Assembly: GCF_009708175.1 (NCBI RefSeq)
Contig: NZ_WMBB01000001.1
Location: 248,001-312,000 of the forward strand
Direction of reading: 5' to 3'
Length of the DNA: 64,000 bases
From: Nocardia aurantiaca
Lineage (GTDB): Bacteria; Actinomycetota; Actinomycetes; Mycobacteriales; Mycobacteriaceae
This document shows, piece by piece, positions 58,574 to 64,000 of this stretch. A model generated the notes under the pieces. It did no database searches and was not told the DNA's origin. It saw nothing but the letters and a program-made list of their open reading frames with translations. The position numbers and the translations under genes are program-made. The stretch's first letter is position 1; each line of letters starts with the position of its first letter.

Positions 58574-59416
58574 ATGGATTTGCTTGGTGATTCCGGCGTC
58601 GTCCGCACTGGCGCCACGTCGCGCAGACGTCACCGGGCCGAGCCCTCCGCCGCCGAACGCGTGAAGACCGCCGCGGGTGCGGCCGTCGCCGCGGGCGCCC
58701 TGATCGGCACCGCGTCGCAGCTGGTCCCCGCCCTGGCGTACGCCGCACCGCTGCTACCCACGCACGACGAGAAGCCCGCCACCATCGGCGAGGACGTCGC
58801 CCCGGTCGAACAGACCGCCCTCGAGCTGAAACAGGCCAAGCAGGATGTCGCCCCCGCGGCGGAGATCCCGCAGGCCCAGCCCGTCGCGGCCACCACACCC
58901 GACCCGGCGCCCTTCGGCCTGCAGAACCTGCCGCCCGAGATCTCCGGCCCGCTGTCCCAGGCCGAACAGACCCTCAAGACCCTCCAGCAGCATCTCAACC
59001 CGGGGCCGGCCGTGGTCAAGCCGGTCGACGGCCAGCTGACCTCCGGTTACGGCGTGCGCTGGGGCGCAATGCATTACGGCATCGACTTCGCCGATCCCAT
59101 CGGCACGCCGATCCACTCCGTCATGGGCGGCACGGTCATCGATGCCGGCCCGGCTTCGGGCTTCGGCCTCTGGGTGCGCGTCAAACAGGACGACGGCACC
59201 ACCGCCGTCTACGGTCACGTCAACGACATGTACGTGTCCGTCGGCCAGCGGGTGAACACCGGCGATGTGATCGCCTCCGTGGGAAACCGCGGTAATTCCA
59301 CAGGTCCCCATCTGCACCTCGAGATTTGGGACGCCGCCGACAACAAGATGGATCCGCTGCCATGGCTAGCCAGCAAGGGCGTTCTCATGCAGCAGCAGTG
59401 GGGCCCGGACCAGTAG
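58574..59416 (+). CDS. secreted M23 (LytM/gametolysin-type) peptidoglycan endopeptidase
   Basis: A 280-residue exported peptidase. Basic start (MDLLGDSGVVRTGATSRRRH), long hydrophobic segment about 33-60 (AAGAAVAAGALIGTASQLVPALAYA) as signal or anchor, a helical/Pro-rich stretch (about 65-145), then the M23 domain (about 150-275). Zinc ligands: HYGIDFADP (HxxxD) and HLHLEIW (HxH), with the further His in VYGHVND. These enzymes cut cross-bridges in the cell wall. ATG 58574 was chosen because the upstream in-frame part covers the promoter and MtrA-like boxes. Confidence 0.9.
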   Translation: MDLLGDSGVVRTGATSRRRHRAEPSAAERVKTAAGAAVAAGALIGTASQLVPALAYAAPLLPTHDEKPATIGEDVAPVEQTALELKQAKQDVAPAAEIPQAQPVAATTPDPAPFGLQNLPPEISGPLSQAEQTLKTLQQHLNPGPAVVKPVDGQLTSGYGVRWGAMHYGIDFADPIGTPIHSVMGGTVIDAGPASGFGLWVRVKQDDGTTAVYGHVNDMYVSVGQRVNTGDVIASVGNRGNSTGPHLHLEIWDAADNKMDPLPWLASKGVLMQQQWGPDQ

Positions 59417-59475
59417 ATCGTTCACCGGTACCCGCGACCGGACGTTTTCCGGACCGGCGCACGCCGGTGGGTGCG

Positions 59476-60456
59476 GTGACGACACTGGACGATCTGTTCG
59501 ACCCGACCTCCCTGCACGGTCGCGCCTACGCGGTGCTCGTGCAGCACCCGCGGTCGACCGCACTCGAGACCGCCGAGCGGCTGAGCATTCCGCCGCGTGT
59601 GGCCGAGGCCGCGCTGGAGGCGCTGTGCCAGCTCGAGGCCGCGGTGCGCCTCACCGACGGCAAGGGCGTGGTGCGTTTCGACGCGCATGCGCCGGAAGCC
59701 CTGTCGGAGGCCGAGACTCGCCGCCGCAATCACGACATGCTGCGCATGCAGTCGGCCGCCGCGCGCCTGGGCGAGACCTTCCGCTCGGTGCGCCGCACCA
59801 CCGACGCCGACGGTGCGGTGGTGGCGGTCTACGAACGCCGCCAACTGCTGGCCGATTTCGAGGATCTGCAGCACACCGCGCACGCCTGCGTGAAGGTGGT
59901 GGAACGCGGCCCGTTCCTCTCCGATGTGGAGACCGAGGAGCGGATGTTCGAGCTGAAGTCCTCGCGCATCACCGCCGGCATCGGCTACCGCACCCTGTAT
60001 CAGGAGACCATCTACCACGACCCGGAGCGGCTGCGCCACGTCCTGGCCGCCAATGCGGTTGGGGCACAGGCGCGTACGCTGCCCGATCCGCCCATGAAGC
60101 TGATCGTCGCCGACGATCGGCGAGCGGTGCTGGTGCTGCACACCGACGAGCGCCGCGGCGACCCCATGGGGGTGCGCGTCGGCCCGTCGCCCACGCTGGA
60201 CCTGCTGGTCAAGACGTTCGACGCGCTGTGGCTGATGGCAACGCCGATCTCGGTGAATCCGGCCGAGGCGCTGGACGATCGCGACAAGGCCATCCTCACG
60301 CTGATGAGCATGGGCGCCACCGACGACACCATCGCCCGCCGGCTCGGCCTCTCGCGCCGAACGGTGGTGCGCCGCACCGCGAGTCTGCTCGAGCGCCTGG
60401 GCGCCAGCACTCGGTTCCAGGCCGGAGTGCAGGCGACACGCCGCGGCTGGCTCTGA
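59476..60456 (+). CDS. regulator with TrmB-like N-terminus and LuxR-type C-terminal HTH
   Basis: A 326-residue regulator starting at GTG 59476. N-terminal winged helix (about 10-60: AYAVLVQHPRSTALETAERLSIPPRVAEAALEAL) of TrmB type. The middle domain contains ERMFELKSSRITAGIGYRTLYQETIYH and DDRRAVLVLHTDERRGDPMGVRV, as in regulators next to actinobacterial NRPS/PKS genes. The C-terminal LuxR HTH is about 268-320 (KAILTLMSMGATDDTIARRLGLSRRTVVRRT). It lies directly upstream of the NRPS gene and is the likely controller. The longer frame to 59326 overlaps the peptidase gene and is rejected. Confidence 0.85.
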   Translation: MTTLDDLFDPTSLHGRAYAVLVQHPRSTALETAERLSIPPRVAEAALEALCQLEAAVRLTDGKGVVRFDAHAPEALSEAETRRRNHDMLRMQSAAARLGETFRSVRRTTDADGAVVAVYERRQLLADFEDLQHTAHACVKVVERGPFLSDVETEERMFELKSSRITAGIGYRTLYQETIYHDPERLRHVLAANAVGAQARTLPDPPMKLIVADDRRAVLVLHTDERRGDPMGVRVGPSPTLDLLVKTFDALWLMATPISVNPAEALDDRDKAILTLMSMGATDDTIARRLGLSRRTVVRRTASLLERLGASTRFQAGVQATRRGWL

Positions 60457-60471
60457 CCGCTCTGTGGTGCA

Positions 60472-60515
60472 AGTCACTTCATAGCAACAATCGTTGCTGC
60501 TCAGCGATAGTCACT
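60472..60515. promoter_or_regulatory. inverted repeat flanked by AGTCACT direct repeats, upstream of NRPS
   Basis: AGCAAC-AATC-GTTGCT (60483-60498) is a perfect 6-bp inverted repeat. Copies of AGTCACT lie on both sides (60472-60478 and 60509-60515). Located between the LuxR-type gene and the NRPS start, so it may be that regulator's operator. Confidence 0.45.
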
Positions 60516-60668
60516 GTGCTCGGGGCGCTCGAGGCTGCCCGCGAGCATCGATATGATTGACTGATCCGCTCACCCGTTGGCGTCCAGGGAACAGACGCCG
60601 ATTTTTCGTGGGTCGGCCGAGCGGCTTCGGCCCGCGGAGAAGATGACCCGAGAGGTGAATGCACGCGA

Positions 60669-63600
60669 ATGGATACTGCCCGCCGTACAGCTCGCGGTAA
60701 TCGTCGTCGTCGGTCCGGCAGCCCACTCTTCGGACAGTTGCTCACCGCCGCGGTCGAGTCCGCTGCCGACGATATCGCCATCCGGTTCAATCCCACCGGG
60801 AATCCGGCCGACCAGCGAGAGATGAGCTACCGCGACCTCGATACCAAATCCTCGCGGGTGGCGCGGGAATTGATCGCCCGCGGCGTCGGCCCCGGCGACA
60901 TGGTCGCCATCGGCATCACCCGCTCCATCGAATCCGTGCTGTCGGTCTGGGCCATCGCCAAGACGGGTGCGGCGTACGTACCGGTCGATCCCGCCTATCC
61001 GCCGGATCGCATCGAACACCTGCTCACCGACTCCGGCGCGGTGCTGGGCCTGACGACGCGGGAGTACCGCGCCGCGCTGGGCACCGCCGCCGAGTGGATC
61101 GAACTGGACGATCCGGCGCAGGCGCAGCGCATCGCCGCGCACCCGGACCATCCCATCTCCTATGCCGACCGCCGGGGCACGCTCACCGAGCAGCATCCGG
61201 CCTATGTCATCTACACCTCCGGTTCGACCGGTAAGCCCAAGGGCGTGGTGGTCACCCATGCCGGTCTGGCCGGGCTGGTCGCCGCCGAACGTGAGCACTA
61301 CGCCGTCACCGCGGATTCGCGTGTGCTGCACGTCTGCTCGCCCAGCTTCGACGTCTCTGTGCTGGAACTGCTGCTGACCTTCACCGCCGGTGCGACCCTC
61401 GTCATCGCACCGGCCGGGGTGTTCGGCGGCGTGGAACTGGCCGAGCTGCTGGGCCGCGAGGCCGTCACCCATGTGCTGATCACCCCGGGTGCGCTGGAGT
61501 CGGTGGATCCGGCCGGGCTGACCGAGCTGACCACCGTGGTGGTGGCCGGCGACAAGTTCGGCCCGGAGCTGGTGTCGCGCTGGGCGACCGGCGAACGCTC
61601 CTTCTACAACGGTTACGGCCCGACCGAGGCGACCATTCTCGCCACCTCGAGCGCCCCGCTACTGCCGGGCGAGCCCATCACCATCGGCACAGCCATCCCG
61701 GGTGTCGGTGCGTACGTGCTGGATTCGCGGCTGCGGCCGGTGCCGGACGGCGTGATCGGCGAGCTGTACCTCTCGGGTCCGGCGCTGGCGCAGGGCTACA
61801 AAGGTCGGCCGGGCCTGACCTCGGAACGCTTCGTGGCCAGCCCGTTCGGCGACGCCGCGGGCACGCCGGGCGCCCGGCTGTACCGCACCGGCGATCTGGT
61901 GCGCCGCACCCCCGCCGAATCCGATAACCCGGGCGTGATCGAGTACCTGGGCCGCTCCGACTTCCAGGTCAAGATCCGCGGCCTGCGCATCGAGCTGGGT
62001 GAGATCGACAATGCGCTGAGCGCGCACCCGGACGTGGATTTCGCTGCGACACTGGGCAGAACGCTGCCCTCCGGCGCGACCGCGCTGGTGGCCTACGTGC
62101 TGCCGCGGCCGGGCGCGACGCTGGACACCGCGGCGCTGGCCGCCCACGTCGGCGAGTCGCTGCCCGCCTACATGGTGCCCGCCGCGCTCATCGTGCTGGA
62201 CGAGATTCCGCTGACGCCGGTCGGCAAACTGGACCGGAATGCTCTGCCCGAGCCGGTGTTCGCGGCCCGCGAGTTCCGGGCCCCGACCACCCGCGCCGAG
62301 CAGATCGTCGCGGGCGTGTTCGCCGCCTTGCTTATTCCGGACAACCCGGACGCGCGGGTGGGTGCGGACGACGACTTCTTCGAACTCGGCGGCAATTCGC
62401 TGCTGGCGGCCCAGGCCGCCGCGCGCATCGGCACCGCGCTCGGCGTGCGTGTACCGGTGCACGTGCTCTTCGAGGGCTCGACCGTGGCCGAGCTGGCCCA
62501 ACGGGTCCACGAGGAATCGGCCCCGGCCGCCGCCGGACCGGCGCTCGGCTCGCTGCCCCGCCCGAACCGGGTGCCGCTGTCGTTCGCGCAGCAGCGCATG
62601 TGGTTCCTCAACCGCTTCGACCCGAGCAGCGCGGTCGACAATATGCCGCTGGCGGTCCGGTTGTCCGGCTCTCTCGACGTGGACGCCATGCGGGCCGCGG
62701 CGGCGGATCTGGTTGCGCGCCATGAGGTCCTGCGCACCATCTACCCGGAGGTCGATGGCGAGGGCTTCCAGTTGGTGCTGCCCGCCGACGACCCGCGGGC
62801 GCTGCCCGAACTGCCGGTGGTCGACATCGCCGCCGCCGAGATCCCGGCCCGGGTGGCCGAGGTGGTCGGCGCGGGCTTCGACGTGACCGCCGCGCCGCCG
62901 CTGCGCCTGCGCCTGCTGCGGATCGCGCCCGATGAGCACGTGCTGGTCGCCGCGATCTATCACATTGCCGCCGATGGTGTTTCGATCGGTGTGCTGGCCC
63001 GCGACCTGGTCTCCGCCTATGCCGAGCGCATGCGCGGCAACGCGCCGCAGTGGGCCCCGCTGCCGGTGCAGTACGCCGATTACGCGGTGTGGCAGCGGGC
63101 ATCACTGGGCCGCGAGGACGATCCGGACTCGCCGCTGGCCCGCCAGATCGCCTACTGGCGCGAAACTCTCGCCGACCTGCCCGATGAGTTGGTACTGCCG
63201 TGGGATCGGCCGCGGCCCGCCGTCGCCTCCTACCGGGGCGGCACCCACGGCTTCCGCATCGACGACGAGATCTACGCGGCCGCACGGCGTTTCGCCGAGA
63301 CGCACAACACCACGCTGTTCATGGTGGTGCACACGGCGCTGGCGGTCCTACTGGCCCGGCTGTCGGGCACCCGTGACATCGCCATCGGCACGCCGGTGGC
63401 GGGACGCGGTGAGGCCGAACTCGACGACCTCATCGGCATGTTCGTCAATACGCTCGTGCTGCGCACCGACATCGATCCGGCCATCTGCTTCACCGACCTG
63501 GTGGCGCGGGTGCGCGAGACCGACGTGCGCGCCTTCGGCCACGCCGACGTTCCCTTCGAACGCCTGGTGGAACTGCTCGATCCGGCCCGTTCACAGGCCC

Positions 63601-64000
63601 GCAATCCGCTGTTCCAGGTCATGCTGACCTTCCAGAACATGGCTCCCACCCGCCTGGAACTGCCCGGGCTCACGGTGGCGGGCGCGGACCTGGAGATCCC
63701 GTTCGCCAAGTTCGATCTGCAGCTCACCATGCAGGAGTCGCACGACGAGCACGGCGACGCGACCGGCATGGCCGCCGAATTCTCCTACGCCCTGGACCTG
63801 TTCGACGCGGCCACGGTCGCCGAGCTGGCCGCCCGCTTCCAGCGGACGCTGGCCGCGGTGACCGCCGCCCCGGTCGTGCCGGTCGGCGATCTCGCGCTGT
63901 TCTCCGCGGCGGAGCGGCAGCGGGTGCTGGGCGACTGGAACGCCACCGCCTTCGACGTGGCGGCGACATTGCCGGAAGGTGCTGCGGCGACCCTAGTTTC
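60669..64000 (+). CDS. non-ribosomal peptide synthetase, 5' part (A-T-C-...)
   Basis: The frame runs off the right edge; 1110 codons are visible. ATG 60669 begins MDTARRTARGNRRRRSG, a basic N-terminus common in nocardial NRPSs. Adenylation domain about 40-540: YTSGSTGKPKGV (A3), FYNGYGPTEAT (A5), LYRTGDLVRR (A7), LGRSDFQVKIRGLRIE (A8) and PLTPVGKLDRNALP (A10 Lys), all intact. Carrier domain about 545-620 with DDFFELGGNSLLAAQ (phosphopantetheine Ser). Condensation domain about 635-1070; its core is IYHIAADGVS, first His of HHxxxDG replaced by Tyr but catalytic His and Asp kept. A second A domain begins near 1085. No starter C domain, so this A-T loads the first residue. Confidence 0.93.
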   Translation, partial: MDTARRTARGNRRRRSGSPLFGQLLTAAVESAADDIAIRFNPTGNPADQREMSYRDLDTKSSRVARELIARGVGPGDMVAIGITRSIESVLSVWAIAKTGAAYVPVDPAYPPDRIEHLLTDSGAVLGLTTREYRAALGTAAEWIELDDPAQAQRIAAHPDHPISYADRRGTLTEQHPAYVIYTSGSTGKPKGVVVTHAGLAGLVAAEREHYAVTADSRVLHVCSPSFDVSVLELLLTFTAGATLVIAPAGVFGGVELAELLGREAVTHVLITPGALESVDPAGLTELTTVVVAGDKFGPELVSRWATGERSFYNGYGPTEATILATSSAPLLPGEPITIGTAIPGVGAYVLDSRLRPVPDGVIGELYLSGPALAQGYKGRPGLTSERFVASPFGDAAGTPGARLYRTGDLVRRTPAESDNPGVIEYLGRSDFQVKIRGLRIELGEIDNALSAHPDVDFAATLGRTLPSGATALVAYVLPRPGATLDTAALAAHVGESLPAYMVPAALIVLDEIPLTPVGKLDRNALPEPVFAAREFRAPTTRAEQIVAGVFAALLIPDNPDARVGADDDFFELGGNSLLAAQAAARIGTALGVRVPVHVLFEGSTVAELAQRVHEESAPAAAGPALGSLPRPNRVPLSFAQQRMWFLNRFDPSSAVDNMPLAVRLSGSLDVDAMRAAAADLVARHEVLRTIYPEVDGEGFQLVLPADDPRALPELPVVDIAAAEIPARVAEVVGAGFDVTAAPPLRLRLLRIAPDEHVLVAAIYHIAADGVSIGVLARDLVSAYAERMRGNAPQWAPLPVQYADYAVWQRASLGREDDPDSPLARQIAYWRETLADLPDELVLPWDRPRPAVASYRGGTHGFRIDDEIYAAARRFAETHNTTLFMVVHTALAVLLARLSGTRDIAIGTPVAGRGEAELDDLIGMFVNTLVLRTDIDPAICFTDLVARVRETDVRAFGHADVPFERLVELLDPARSQARNPLFQVMLTFQNMAPTRLELPGLTVAGADLEIPFAKFDLQLTMQESHDEHGDATGMAAEFSYALDLFDAATVAELAARFQRTLAAVTAAPVVPVGDLALFSAAERQRVLGDWNATAFDVAATLPEGAAATLV

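Noticed and set aside
1..64000. CRISPR array, insertion sequence or complete prophage
   Set aside because: No regularly spaced repeats, no transposase frame and no phage structural gene were seen; the only mobile trace is the integrase remnant at the tRNA.

Overview
The window is high-GC actinobacterial DNA. The gene families (aa3 cytochrome oxidase, several FadD ligases and FMO/Baeyer-Villiger oxidases, a DprE1 relic, an aromatic carotenoid operon, a large NRPS, an MtrA-box-like site before an M23 peptidase) point to a mycolic-acid actinomycete, most likely Nocardia. This is inference from gene content; no search was run.

Layout. 1-5.8 kb: end of an LLM-family oxidoreductase, a small secreted protein, ctaD, an MDR reductase and a degenerate stand-alone adenylation domain. 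5.8-13.2 kb: SDR with divergent XRE regulator, CDF metal exporter, small membrane proteins (one a probable leaderless 31-residue peptide), LysR regulator with tautomerase, a Tat-type dienelactone-hydrolase lipoprotein and another lipoprotein. 13.3-15.9 kb: a Baeyer-Villiger-type oxidase translationally coupled to a CofH-like protein that has lost its radical-SAM cysteines. 16.1-22.2 kb: DUF4097 protein, AfsR-type SARP regulator, DrrAB-like ABC exporter and a small secreted Cys peptide, tied together by two matching arrays of direct repeats spaced 11-11-12 bp. 22.4-23.6 kb: diguanylate cyclase.

23.8-32.1 kb is one tightly overlapping minus-strand carotenoid operon: glycosyltransferase fused to GGPP synthase, then crtI, crtB, crtYc, crtYd, crtU and a Rieske protein. 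The order predicts GGPP -> phytoene -> lycopene -> beta-carotene -> isorenieratene-type aromatic carotenoid, possibly further oxidised and glycosylated. Its putative promoter carries a tandem 11-bp direct repeat just upstream of a TAGAAT -10.

32.8-42 kb: lipocalin; a MarR regulator and carboxylesterase with two matching palindromes; then a TetR-controlled catabolic cluster (FMO, alpha/beta hydrolase, unknown protein, two SDRs) with two matching palindromes. 42.2-46.4 kb looks like an eroded island beside tRNA-Arg(CCU): XRE/TPR-type regulator, four nested micro-ORFs, secreted chitin-binding-like protein, dprE1 fragment and a frameshifted integrase end. 46.6-60.5 kb: BVMO and divergent fadD, cupin/AraC pair, methyltransferase, second FadD, EF-hand protein, Ser/Thr kinase, SCO5389-family protein, nitronate monooxygenase, M23 peptidase with MtrA-like boxes, and a LuxR-tailed regulator. 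From 60.7 kb an NRPS (A-T-C-...) runs off the right edge.
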